From contig JANWKK010000175.1 of NCBI GenBank assembly GCA_025451425.1, forward strand, positions 1 through 14,979: a DNA stretch of 14,979 nt, given 5' to 3'. Position numbers and translations under genes: made by a program. This stretch comes from Gemmatimonadaceae bacterium (GTDB lineage Bacteria; Gemmatimonadota; Gemmatimonadetes; Gemmatimonadales; Gemmatimonadaceae). Positions 1-7,605 of the stretch are shown here, piece by piece; the first letter of the stretch is position 1; each line of letters opens with the position of its first letter. A model generated the notes under the pieces. It made no database searches. It was not told the DNA's origin and saw only the letters and a program-made list of their open reading frames with translations.

Positions 1-134
1 AACAATGCCGTCGGCGACGCCTTGTATGTTCTCTCAACAGTCGCCCTGTGACGAACCGGCAGCATCCAACCCACGACCGCGACGAGCAGGACGAGCACGA
101 TGAGCGCGGCGATGCCGATGTACACATAACGCAT
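1..134 (-). CDS. SRPBCC-type membrane-anchored protein, N-terminal part
   Basis: This gene runs off the left edge, so only its first 44 codons are visible. They encode a short basic start (MRY), one strong hydrophobic segment at about residues 4-22 rich in Val, Leu, Ile and Ala, then a stretch containing VERTYKASPTALF. A single N-terminal membrane helix followed by this kind of strand-and-helix start is what membrane-anchored SRPBCC (polyketide cyclase/START-like) proteins look like, but the ligand-binding domain is outside the window. The start is well fixed: an AAAGGAGG Shine-Dalgarno sequence lies nine bases upstream, and the ATG overlaps the stop of the MarR-type gene as TGATG, so the two are translationally coupled. 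The regulator probably controls this gene. The family call is tentative; the membrane helix and the start are clear. Confidence 0.6.
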   Translation of the reverse strand, partial: MRYVYIGIAALIVLVLLVAVVGWMLPVRHRATVERTYKASPTAL

Positions 135-607
135 CAGCGGGTGCCTCCTTTCGAGGACGCGACGTCACGATATCGGCGGCACGCATCGGCGAGTGCCGCG
201 AGCCCAGCAGCGATTACTGCACGATCGGACGCCGACGCGCAACGGAGCACTGCCTCGAGCCGCGCCGATTCGAGGACCGAAGTCTCGCGAATGGCGCGAA
301 GTCCTTTCGCTGTGAGGAGAAGGCCAACACGCCGGCCATCGCCGTTCGCGTCGGAGACTCTGCGTACATAATCGAGCAGCTGGAGCTTCTTGAGTGCCTC
401 GGAAAGTGTCGACCGCGCGATGGCGAGATGTCGCGCGAGCTGCGTCGGCACACGCGGTGCATCGGGGCTCAAGTGAGCAAGGATCGCGGCGTCGCGCTGT
501 GACAGCCGGAGATCTGTAGACCGTTTCCGCTGGTGTCGCGTGTGACACGCGTAGTACACCTGCGGGTAGGTGAGCTGCACCTGTTCGACTGCTTGATCGA
601 GCGTCAT
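134..607 (-). CDS. MarR-type winged-helix transcriptional regulator
   Basis: This 157-residue protein has the layout of a MarR-family dimeric repressor. An N-terminal helix (TLDQAVEQVQ) is followed by a region with YYACHTRH, then a helix-turn-helix at about residues 53-75 (PTQLARHLAIARSTLSEALKKL), a wing near residues 84-104 with DGRRVGLLLTAKG, and C-terminal helices for dimerisation. RxVGLLLTxKG is the typical wing of the family. The length fits the usual 140-170 residues. I chose the ATG as start; the frame stays open upstream and a TTG 12 codons earlier (641-643) is possible, but neither has a good Shine-Dalgarno sequence. The gene overlaps the following membrane-protein gene by one base, so they form an operon. 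The effector and target are unknown; autoregulation of this operon is an inference. Confidence 0.85.
   Translation of the reverse strand: MTLDQAVEQVQLTYPQVYYACHTRHQRKRSTDLRLSQRDAAILAHLSPDAPRVPTQLARHLAIARSTLSEALKKLQLLDYVRRVSDANGDGRRVGLLLTAKGLRAIRETSVLESARLEAVLRCASASDRAVIAAGLAALADACRRYRDVASSKGGTR
144..151 (-). promoter_or_regulatory. Strong ribosome binding site inside the MarR-type gene
   Basis: The minus strand reads AAAGGAGG, a near-perfect anti-16S match, nine bases before the ATG of the downstream membrane-protein gene. It lies within the last codons of the regulator gene (the end reads SKGGTR). It fixes the downstream start and shows that this gene can be initiated independently although the two genes overlap. 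Confidence 0.8.
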
Positions 608-678
608 GCCGCCAAGGTAGGACGGCAGAGGCTCGTTCGTCAAAGCGAACGATCCAACGGGCGTAAAAGAGCCAGCGC

Positions 679-686
679 CGTTAGGC
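679..686 (-). repeat. GCCTAACG dispersed 8-mer, one of seven exact copies
   Basis: The octamer GCCTAACG occurs on the minus strand here and at 5968-5975, 7117-7124 and 11787-11794, and on the plus strand at 2616-2623, 9388-9395 and 13842-13849. Near matches are at 2318 (GCCTAACC) and 6225-6232 (seven of eight bases, minus strand). Roughly 0.5 copies would be expected in 15 kb on both strands by chance. Copies lie both between and inside genes and in different reading frames, so the constraint seems to act on DNA. This copy is in the intergenic region between the divergent MarR-type and barrel/NlpC genes. The function is unknown. Confidence 0.6.
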
Positions 687-866
687 AGAATCGAGCCAAC
701 CGGCGGATGAGTCTCGTAACCTCACAACAATCCCAAAGATGCCGCACTGGCGTGGGTCATCTGGTATTGGTTGAAAGCCATCGCCCGAGAGCCCCGAAAT
801 CGTAGGGGTTTGGCAACGTCTGTGTGTCTAGAGCAAAGGCGACCACGAGACAGCTGAGGCAGAATT

Positions 867-2108
867 ATGAAGCGACTAAAAAATTCACCCCACCGTGCCC
901 TGCTCGTTGCCATCGCTTTGTTTTTGTTCTTGCCCTATCAACCACTCGCCGCGCAGGGTCCAGGCCTATTCGACTTCTTTTTCGCGCGAAAGGATTCACC
1001 AACGGATCCGCTCTTCGCCGGCCTGAGCCTCACTGGCTTCAGCGGCGTTTGGGGTTTCCGGGCGAGCGGGGCACTCAACTTCAACAATGGCGACAACAGT
1101 TCCAGTCAGAACGATCCGTACTCCTACCGCTGCGATCGATACCAGTGTCGATACTACGGCGGTCAGAGCTATGACTACGGCTATGGCCTTCCGATCGGTG
1201 TAAGTGGATGGACCGTCGATGCAGATCTCATCCTCGCGCCATTTCGCACACTGCCGGTCGCCAGATCAATTCTCCTCGGCTTTTCGCCTTATGCGTTCGT
1301 CGGGATTGGCGGTGTAGGTGTGAGTCCCAACAGTGCGCCCGACACGAGCCACGCGACGTGGAGCTACGGCGTCGGGGTGTACCATGATGTGCTTGGATGG
1401 CTCGGCGTGACCGCCGAAGCACGAAGCCGTCGTTCGTTACACAGCGACAGTGTCATCGCCATCGGCACGAGCAGGAACTGGGAGTTCCGCGCTGGTCTAT
1501 CGATCAGCTTCGGCGGGCGCCATGAGGAGTCGGTTGCGACCACCGCGACCGGAGTCATCCTGCCTATCGAGGCCGCGGAGCTGGATCATTTCGAGACGGC
1601 AGAATCGGCGGCGCGAATTACTGCCCGAGTTCTTGATCGCGCAGAAGGACTCGTTGACGCGCCGTACCTGTCCGGGGGTACCGATTCAAATTTGGGATTT
1701 GACGCGGCGGGGTTCGTGCAGTACGTCTTTGCACAAGAAGGTGTGTCGCTACCGCGCACGGCGCATGCGATTGCCGAATTGGGCGAAGAGGTCTCGACGA
1801 AGGTTGGCTCACTTCGTCCAGGTGATTTGCTCTTCTTCGGCAACGACGGTACGAGCATCGATCATGTCGCGATCTTCGCCGGTCACGACCGAATCATTCA
1901 CTCGACGGCGAGTGGAGGTGGCGTTCGTTACGACGTGCTCGGTGACGGTCCGCGTGGCGAATGGTTCACGGAGCATCTCGTCACGGCGCGGCGAATCGTC
2001 GCCGAAGGCAAAGCACGACCGCGCGTGCAGCAAGATGACTCGCGCGGCGAGGGCGAGCTCGATCAGCCGGATCAAGCACCGCGTTCCAACCGCTCGCGTG
2101 AAGAATAG
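867..2108 (+). CDS. Outer-membrane beta-barrel fused to an inactive NlpC/P60 domain
   Basis: This 413-residue exported protein begins with a signal peptide (about residues 1-29, ending PLAAQ). Residues of about 31-217 show alternating aromatic and glycine-rich strands with loops rich in Tyr, Asn and Ser, as in small outer-membrane beta-barrels. Residues of about 240-380 match an NlpC/P60 cysteine-peptidase domain, which normally cuts peptidoglycan stem peptides: SGGTDSNLGFD, LPRTAHAI, LRPGDLLFF, IDHVAIFAGHDRIIHS. His333 and His345 sit at the positions of the catalytic histidines, 12 apart as in E. coli Spr/MepS. The nucleophile motif DCSG, however, reads DAAG (279-282), so residue 280 is alanine, encoded GCG. 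The domain should therefore bind rather than cut peptidoglycan. The tail after residue 380 is charged and low-complexity. The start has GAGG seven bases upstream. A PDZ gene follows 40 bases on, probably in the same operon. Confidence 0.85.
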   Translation: MKRLKNSPHRALLVAIALFLFLPYQPLAAQGPGLFDFFFARKDSPTDPLFAGLSLTGFSGVWGFRASGALNFNNGDNSSSQNDPYSYRCDRYQCRYYGGQSYDYGYGLPIGVSGWTVDADLILAPFRTLPVARSILLGFSPYAFVGIGGVGVSPNSAPDTSHATWSYGVGVYHDVLGWLGVTAEARSRRSLHSDSVIAIGTSRNWEFRAGLSISFGGRHEESVATTATGVILPIEAAELDHFETAESAARITARVLDRAEGLVDAPYLSGGTDSNLGFDAAGFVQYVFAQEGVSLPRTAHAIAELGEEVSTKVGSLRPGDLLFFGNDGTSIDHVAIFAGHDRIIHSTASGGGVRYDVLGDGPRGEWFTEHLVTARRIVAEGKARPRVQQDDSRGEGELDQPDQAPRSNRSREE

Positions 2109-2148
2109 TCGCTGGACCTGACAATCGATTGTTCAACAGGAAGCACAC

Positions 2149-3192
2149 ATGAGAGGATACAAAACATTGTTCGCCGCGGCGGTGCTCGCTCTGAGCACCG
2201 TCCCGTGCTCGGTCCACGCACAGTTTCGCCGCTTCCCGAGCGATCCCGGATCGCCGAAGCGCACGAGCACGAACGCTCCCACCGATAGCGACGCGCCCGA
2301 TGTACGCGCGCTCCTCGGCCTAACCCTCGGCTCGTCCGGTACCGATCGCGACACCTTGGGTCTGCTCGTCACGCAGGTGATGCGTGACGGTCCGGCCGAC
2401 CGCGCGGGAATCGACGAGGGGAATCGTCTCGCTGACATCGACGGCGTGAGCCTACGCCTCGATCCATCGGACATCGGCCGCACCGGCGCGTCGGACGCCG
2501 TGATGCGCCGCCTCAATCGCACTCTTCACGGTTTACGCGACGGCGAACAAGCGACGATCCGCGTCTTCAGCGGCGGCCGCTTCAAGGCGGTTACGGTCCT
2601 GGTCGGCAGTGCGACGCCTAACGGTAGCATCACTGCCGCGACGCCGACACCAATGACGATGACACCGTCTGCGCCAACGGCTGTCGCCGTTGCCATGGAT
2701 GCGTCGACAAAGCCTAGCACAGTGGCCAACGCCATTCAGGCGCTTTCCGATCTGCAGGCGCAGCTGCGCCGCATGTCTGACGACGAAGGCATGTCGCCGC
2801 TCGGCGACTCCCTTGCGCAGTCAGCACGAGACTTGGCCATGATCCAGCGGCGACTCCGTTCCGCGCAAGAGATGCGTCGCCGCAGTGACGACTTCGGCGA
2901 TCGCTCCTCCACTAAACGAGGGAGCACCACCGACGTGCCAGGCCTGACGCTCAGTCCGGTGAGTGATGACCTCGCGGACTATTTCGGCGACGGTAGCGAG
3001 CGTGGCCTGCTCGTCCTTCAGGCGGATGCGTCATGGTCACCGATCCGAAACGGCGATGTGCTACTCAGCATCGATGGCGCGCCGGTTACGGCGGATCGTT
3101 TGCGGGCAGCGGTGGAGGCGCGTCAGTCGGCGCGAATCGAGCTGCTTCGCCGGCGCCGGCAGATGACAGTGACTCTGGGCCAGCGCGAATAA
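2149..3192 (+). CDS. Secreted protein with two PDZ domains
   Basis: The 347-residue product has a signal peptide (about residues 1-24, SVHA before Gln25) and should be periplasmic. A first PDZ domain spans about 54-153, with the binding-loop region GLLVTQVMRDGPADRAGI followed by ADIDGV and ending in a strand FKAVTVLV. A Thr/Ala/Pro-rich linker (about 155-190) leads into a charged helical segment (about 190-245, ALSDLQAQLRRM and MIQRRLRSAQEM) that may form a coiled coil. A second, shorter PDZ domain covers about 264-345 (GLLVLQADASWSPIRNGD, then LLSIDGAPV). No protease domain is visible, so it is not a DegP/HtrA enzyme. It more likely binds protein C-termini as an adaptor or scaffold. AGGAA lies six bases before the ATG. 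Closeness to the barrel/NlpC gene suggests a joint envelope role, which is inference. Confidence 0.8.
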   Translation: MRGYKTLFAAAVLALSTVPCSVHAQFRRFPSDPGSPKRTSTNAPTDSDAPDVRALLGLTLGSSGTDRDTLGLLVTQVMRDGPADRAGIDEGNRLADIDGVSLRLDPSDIGRTGASDAVMRRLNRTLHGLRDGEQATIRVFSGGRFKAVTVLVGSATPNGSITAATPTPMTMTPSAPTAVAVAMDASTKPSTVANAIQALSDLQAQLRRMSDDEGMSPLGDSLAQSARDLAMIQRRLRSAQEMRRRSDDFGDRSSTKRGSTTDVPGLTLSPVSDDLADYFGDGSERGLLVLQADASWSPIRNGDVLLSIDGAPVTADRLRAAVEARQSARIELLRRRRQMTVTLGQRE

Positions 3193-3224
3193 CTCGCTAA
3201 GACGAGCACAGCAGGCCGAAACTG

Positions 3225-3293
3225 GAACGGGGAGTGCGAGGAGGATGCGCCAACCACGGTTGGCGCAACCAATCGCGCCCCGTTCTTGATTTC
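3225..3293 (+). terminator. Nested double-stem hairpin between PDZ and barrel genes
   Basis: An inner perfect inverted repeat pairs TGCGCCAACC (3246-3255) with GGTTGGCGCA (3258-3267), with only AC between the arms. An outer repeat pairs GAACGGGG (3225-3232) with CCCCGTTC (3278-3285). The right arm is followed by a modest T-rich run, TTGATTT. The structure begins 33 bases after the PDZ stop and ends 23 bases before the Shine-Dalgarno sequence of the next gene. It may be an intrinsic terminator with a weak U-tract, or a structured leader controlling the barrel gene. Sequence alone does not decide between them. Confidence 0.5.
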
Positions 3294-3315
3294 GAATCTC
3301 TTGGGAGATCTGGCA

Positions 3316-3897
3316 ATGACCGCACGTCCCCTCCAGCTGCGAACGCTGATTTCGATGTTTGGCTATCTCTTCGCAGCCGCCGTCCTGACTCCGCTCCGAG
3401 CTGGCGCTCAAATTCCCGGTATGCCCAGCTACAACTTCACCGCAGCCGCGGGTCTTGCTGCTCCCGTGAGCGACCTCTCGAACTACACGAATTCCGGCTA
3501 CACTGTCTCGGTCGCGCTCGGTATGCACCAGGCGCTCGTCCCGCTAGGCGTTCGCGTAGAAGGCAGCTTCACCGAGTTGGCGTGGAGCGATAATTCCGGC
3601 GAGTCTGGCGCCAAGCATCGCATCTTTGGACTCGCTCTTGATGGCACCTTCAACATGGGTACGCCATCGACGAACGGTGGTCTCTACCTGACCGGCGGAA
3701 TCGGGACGTACGGATCGAACGACGTGAACACCTTCTTCGGAGACACGAATCGGGACTGGAATTTCGGCTTCAATGCCGGGCTGGGATACTATCTCCCGCT
3801 CACCGGGATGAGCGTAATCTTCGAAGGCCGTTACACCTACATCGGTAGCACCCCGAGTCAGGGCTTCTTTCCGATCACGGTGGGGATAACGTTTTAG
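3316..3897 (+). CDS. Small outer-membrane beta-barrel protein
   Basis: The 193-residue product carries a signal peptide (about residues 1-31, ending LRAGAQ) and then alternating hydrophobic strands with Gly and aromatic residues: YNFTAAAGLAAP, YTVSVALGM, GVRVEGSF, GLALDGTFNM, LYLTGGIGTYG, FGFNAGLGYYLPL, VIFEGRYTYIG and FPITVGITF. The last residue is phenylalanine in a final amphipathic strand, the usual recognition signal for the BAM complex. Length and pattern fit an eight-stranded OmpW/OmpX-like barrel. Its substrate or partner is unknown. The frame is open to a TTG at 3286, but GGGAG eight bases before the ATG supports the start given. It is separated from the PDZ gene by a strong hairpin, so it may have its own transcript, and it converges on the amidohydrolase gene. 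Confidence 0.8.
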   Translation: MTARPLQLRTLISMFGYLFAAAVLTPLRAGAQIPGMPSYNFTAAAGLAAPVSDLSNYTNSGYTVSVALGMHQALVPLGVRVEGSFTELAWSDNSGESGAKHRIFGLALDGTFNMGTPSTNGGLYLTGGIGTYGSNDVNTFFGDTNRDWNFGFNAGLGYYLPLTGMSVIFEGRYTYIGSTPSQGFFPITVGITF

Positions 3898-3899
3898 AT

Positions 3900-3960
3900 G
3901 GTAGAGGGTGGATGGAGGGTGGAGGGTGAAGCCCTCTACCCTCCACCCTATCTACCCTCT
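3900..3960. terminator. G-rich inverted repeat between convergent genes
   Basis: The plus strand has repeated GAGGGTGGA-type units on the left and their complements on the right. GGGTGGAGGG (3917-3926) pairs perfectly with CCCTCCACCC (3939-3948). The stem extends outward, imperfectly, with GAGGGT (3904-3909) against ACCCTC (3954-3959). A competing pairing is GGTAGAGGG (3900-3908) with CCCTCTACC (3932-3940). It fills the whole gap between the stops of two convergent genes, so a bidirectional terminator is likely. No U-tract is present. The G-tracts could also form a quadruplex. Confidence 0.6.
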
Positions 3961-6900
3961 TCAGGGCGTCCCCGTACTCACCGCCCCGGGCGCCCCGTCT
4001 TGCCACACGAAGTGCTGCAACGCCTTCTTGCTCGGGTAGACCTCGTCGAGCGTGTTGCCGTCGTACATCCGGCCGTTCTTCATTACGAAGCGAATCGTAT
4101 TTGTGTTCTTGATGTCGTCGAGCGGGTTCTTATCGAGCACGACGAGATCAGCCATCTTGCCATTCTGGAGCGAGCCGAGATCGGCGCCCATGCCGATGCC
4201 CTCCGCGCCGAGAATCGTTGCCGTGCGCAGCACGTCGTGGTTCGACATGCCGCCGGACGCCATCATCCACAGCTCCCACTGGTAGCCGAGACCTTGGAGC
4301 TGGCCGTGGCTGCCGATACCAATTCGGCCACCCGCCTCAACGACCTTCTTCGCGAAAGCGGCGTGGAGCGGGAAGGCGTACTCCTCGTCCATGAACCATC
4401 CGCCCGGCCCGGGGCTGCCACCTGAGCCGAGTCCGCGACGACGCGTCTTCGCATCGAGCTCCGCTTCGGGTGTGAAGCGACGCAGCTTGTCGTCGCCGTG
4501 AACGTTGGTATGAGTATACCAGTAATTCTCACCGAAGGGGCCGCCGTACGACACGATCAACGTTGGTGTATTGGTGACGCCGGTCTGCTTGAAGAGTTGC
4601 ACCACGTCGTCATAAAGCGGCGCGATCGGTAACGCGTGCTCGATCCCGGAGTAGCCGTCGATGGCGTGTGTGAGATTGAGCTTGTAGTCGAGGCCGCCCT
4701 CGGTCGTCGGCATCAAACCGAGCGCCTTCGCGGCCATGATCACCCACTCGCGCTGCTGGCGGTTGCCGGTCATGTACATCTTGAGTGTCTTCGTATCATA
4801 GTACGTTGCGTAGCGCTTCAAGACGTTTCGCGTCTGCTCGAGATCCTTGAGATTTTCGCCGTTGAAGACGCCCGGCCCCGTCGAGTAGATGCGAGGTCCG
4901 ATCATGTGCCCGGCTTCGACCTCGTCCTCGTATGTGAGAACGTCAGTCGTGGCCGTCTGCGGGTCGCGCGTCGTCGTCACGCCGTACGCGAGTTGCGCGA
5001 GATACTGCCACACCTGCGCGGTGTGAATGCGCGGGATGAGCCACTGGGGGTGATAGTGAATGTCGACGAATCCCGGAACGATCGTCTTGCCGGCGACGTC
5101 GATCACCTGTGCCCCCGCAGGCACGGTGACGCTTCCGCGCTTCCCCACGGCGACGATGCGGTTGTCGTGAATCACGATATCGGCGTCGTCGATCACTTCA
5201 TTGCCCTTCATCGTGATCACGCGAGCGCCGCGCAGCACCGCGTTGCTCTGCGGGATGTCGCGATTCACGCCAATCGCTATGCGGTGCTCGATCGGCTTGT
5301 AGCCAGTCGGCAGCGCTGCCTTCTTCGTCGAATCGGTTTTCGCGCTGTCCGGCTTGGCGCTGTCGCCCTTGGCCCGTGCGGCCGCCTTGATGCTGTCGTC
5401 GACCACCTTTGCACGATTCAGGTCATACGAGACGAAAGCATTACCGATCGCCCAGTGCACACTGTTGCCATCGGAACTCCAAACAGGGAATTCGCCGCCG
5501 ATATCAGTGAGGCGTCGCACTGGAAAGGCCGCGGCTGCCGGATTCGCGACGGACACCGTTGGCGTCGGACCGCCGAGGTAAGGAACCGTCACGACATACA
5601 GGTCGTTGCCAACCTGTGCCAGCGCGCGGTCGCCACGCGGGGCCATGACGACTTCCGACGCCGGCGGTGGCGTTGGATTCTGCTCGAGCTCATACGTCGT
5701 CGGCATCGGCATGTCGACGCTGCTCGTGTGATCGTCGTCCAATGTGCCCATCGCCGGCAGCGGCCCCGTCACCTTGATGAGCGACTTTACATCAGTGCCG
5801 TCCCAGCGCATCGAGACGAGACCTTCCTCGCCGCTGTAGGCGAAGATGCGAGTGCTGTCCGTCGTGAAATGTGGGTGCGTGCGATTGCCGCTCGGCCCAA
5901 TGACGACCATGTCGCCGCCATTCGCCGGAACCCAGACGAATTCCGTGCCGAGGCCACCGCCGAAAAAGCCTAACGCTTCCTGCATGTCGCGCGCGGCTGC
6001 CTTCACGGCAACGATACGTTTGCCGTCCGGCGACCAGGCGAGCTGCGAGTACAGCGCTGGCGCTTTCGTCAACTGTTGCGGCGCGGCCCTACCGTCAACG
6101 GCGACCTTGTAGATCTGGCCGCCCGTCTTGTCGTTCCACGTCACGAACGCGATCGATTTCCCGTCCGGCGACCAGGTCGGGTAGAACTCGCCGACGTCTT
6201 CCGTCGTCACTCGTCGAGGGGCGCCGTTAGGTAGGTCGGCCATGTAAAGCCGGTTGAGCGTCACGAAGGCGAGCCGTTTGCCGTCAGGCGATGGCGCGAC
6301 GTCGCGGATCTGATGCGCGGTGAAGCTCGTTGCGTCGTCGACCTTGTACGCGAAGCGCACTTCGGGACCGGCGTCGATCGAGACGTCGGCCGTAAACGGA
6401 ATCTTCTCGGGCTTCGACTTGTCGACAGGGACGCGCCAGATCTCGCCGCCGTACGAGATGACGACTGCCTTGTCATCGGGCGTGAAGGCGTAGCCCGGCA
6501 GGACGTCGAGCGGCGCGCGCGATTCCTGATCATCACGCTGGATCGGGTAGATGAGCCAATCCTCAACACCACTCTCAAGGTTGCGGATGCGAAGGCCAGT
6601 ATTCGTCTCGAATCGCGAGCCATAGACCAGCCACTTGCCATCGTGCGAGAGTTGCGGACGGAACGCCGACCCGTAACGGGACGACATGACCGTGTTGGTG
6701 CCCGTTTCTCGATCGTACACAGCGAGTTGGTACTGCGGGAAAATGGCGTTGTATTGCCAGTCTCCCTGACGTCGCGCGTACCAGACGTACCGGCCGTTGT
6801 GGCTCACCGTCGGCCCAGTGACCTTGAGCGCCGCCGGCTCGCGGACGAGTGCCGCGCCCGAACCGCCATCGACATGGTAGATCCAGAGCTTGGCAGCACC

Positions 6901-7383
6901 GCCCAGGCCTCCCGATTTTGCCGCGACGATGTACTTGCCGTCGGGCGTGAACTCCGGAGACGCGAAGAGATTGTCGTTGCCCTTCGTGATTTGGACGGTA
7001 TCCCGTTTGTCGAGTGACAGGGTCCAGACATTATCGCCGCCGCTGCGATCCGATATGAAAACGATCTTCTTTCCGTCGGGACTGAAGCGGGGCTGCACAT
7101 CCATCGCCAGCCCGCTCGTTAGGCGCGTCGCCGTCCCGCCGGCGATCGGCAACGTGTAGAGATCCCCGAGCAGATCGAACACGATCGTGCGCCCGTCCGG
7201 GCTCACGTCCAACGACATCCACGATCCCTTCGTAGTCGTGAAGTTGACGTGCCGCGCGACGCTCAAGGGCAGATCGGGCTTCTTGCTCTTCGTAGCGTCG
7301 GGTTGCTGCGCGTGACCGCGAACCGGAAAGCCGGCAAGCGTGACCGCCGCGCCGATGGTGAGAAATCGACGAGTTGATCGCAT
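3961..7383 (-). CDS. Exported amidohydrolase with N-terminal TolB-like beta-propeller
   Basis: The product has 1140 residues. A signal peptide (about 1-25, GHAQ) has an RRFL stretch that only loosely resembles a Tat motif. Residues of about 45-680 hold beta-propeller repeats of the TolB/PD40 type, each with a (S/T)PDGK core: DVSPDGRTIVF, RFSPDGKKIVF, EFTPDGKYIVA, SPDGKRLAFV, TWSPDGKSIAFV, AWSPDGKRIVAV. A Lys/Ala/Asp-rich linker leads to an amidohydrolase domain (about 710-1120). Its metal-site candidates are H776 and H778 (DIHYHP), K868 (TLKMY, possibly carboxylated), H906 and H916 (LTHA, IEHA) and H1026 (GSHGQ). The GxHGQ motif replaces the usual GTD in this propeller-fused subfamily. It probably hydrolyses a peptide-like or cyclic amide outside the cytoplasm; the substrate is unknown. 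I chose the ATG directly before the signal peptide. It has no Shine-Dalgarno sequence, and the longer open frame upstream would overlap the divergent gene. Confidence 0.9.
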   Translation of the reverse strand: MRSTRRFLTIGAAVTLAGFPVRGHAQQPDATKSKKPDLPLSVARHVNFTTTKGSWMSLDVSPDGRTIVFDLLGDLYTLPIAGGTATRLTSGLAMDVQPRFSPDGKKIVFISDRSGGDNVWTLSLDKRDTVQITKGNDNLFASPEFTPDGKYIVAAKSGGLGGAAKLWIYHVDGGSGAALVREPAALKVTGPTVSHNGRYVWYARRQGDWQYNAIFPQYQLAVYDRETGTNTVMSSRYGSAFRPQLSHDGKWLVYGSRFETNTGLRIRNLESGVEDWLIYPIQRDDQESRAPLDVLPGYAFTPDDKAVVISYGGEIWRVPVDKSKPEKIPFTADVSIDAGPEVRFAYKVDDATSFTAHQIRDVAPSPDGKRLAFVTLNRLYMADLPNGAPRRVTTEDVGEFYPTWSPDGKSIAFVTWNDKTGGQIYKVAVDGRAAPQQLTKAPALYSQLAWSPDGKRIVAVKAAARDMQEALGFFGGGLGTEFVWVPANGGDMVVIGPSGNRTHPHFTTDSTRIFAYSGEEGLVSMRWDGTDVKSLIKVTGPLPAMGTLDDDHTSSVDMPMPTTYELEQNPTPPPASEVVMAPRGDRALAQVGNDLYVVTVPYLGGPTPTVSVANPAAAAFPVRRLTDIGGEFPVWSSDGNSVHWAIGNAFVSYDLNRAKVVDDSIKAAARAKGDSAKPDSAKTDSTKKAALPTGYKPIEHRIAIGVNRDIPQSNAVLRGARVITMKGNEVIDDADIVIHDNRIVAVGKRGSVTVPAGAQVIDVAGKTIVPGFVDIHYHPQWLIPRIHTAQVWQYLAQLAYGVTTTRDPQTATTDVLTYEDEVEAGHMIGPRIYSTGPGVFNGENLKDLEQTRNVLKRYATYYDTKTLKMYMTGNRQQREWVIMAAKALGLMPTTEGGLDYKLNLTHAIDGYSGIEHALPIAPLYDDVVQLFKQTGVTNTPTLIVSYGGPFGENYWYTHTNVHGDDKLRRFTPEAELDAKTRRRGLGSGGSPGPGGWFMDEEYAFPLHAAFAKKVVEAGGRIGIGSHGQLQGLGYQWELWMMASGGMSNHDVLRTATILGAEGIGMGADLGSLQNGKMADLVVLDKNPLDDIKNTNTIRFVMKNGRMYDGNTLDEVYPSKKALQHFVWQDGAPGAVSTGTP

Positions 7384-7605
7384 GGATGGGACGGTTAAAG
7401 GGTGCCGTTCGGGAGGCGGGGGGAATTGCGGCCCAATATGCCCGCCGAGCCGCCCTCGACGCCAGTCGATCCCGGAGTTAACGAATCGCGAACGCTCCGG
7501 AAGCGGCCGACGGGCTCGCCGTGGGGTAACTCCACCTTCACGTGTCTGATTGTGGAACGTCAAATCAGGAACATGTCCGTACTCGATCCGTCCACACACA
7601 ATTCC

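Noticed and set aside
1450..2121. Overlapping plus-strand frame within the barrel/NlpC gene
   Set aside because: The product is Arg/Ser-rich without motifs and is a frame-shifted shadow of the NlpC/P60 domain.
2149..3192. Reading the double-PDZ protein as a DegP/HtrA protease
   Set aside because: There is no trypsin-like domain and no GNSGG motif; only signal peptide, PDZ, helical linker and PDZ are present.
3898..7017. Long plus-strand open frames over the amidohydrolase gene (for example 4636-5973)
   Set aside because: They are antisense to a gene with clear propeller and amidohydrolase motifs over its full length. Their products are Arg/His/Val-rich with no domain, as expected for shadows in GC-rich DNA.
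7402..7572. N-terminal extension of the metalloprotease from 7402
   Set aside because: The added residues are Pro/Arg-rich and lie ahead of a lipoprotein signal peptide, which must be N-terminal.
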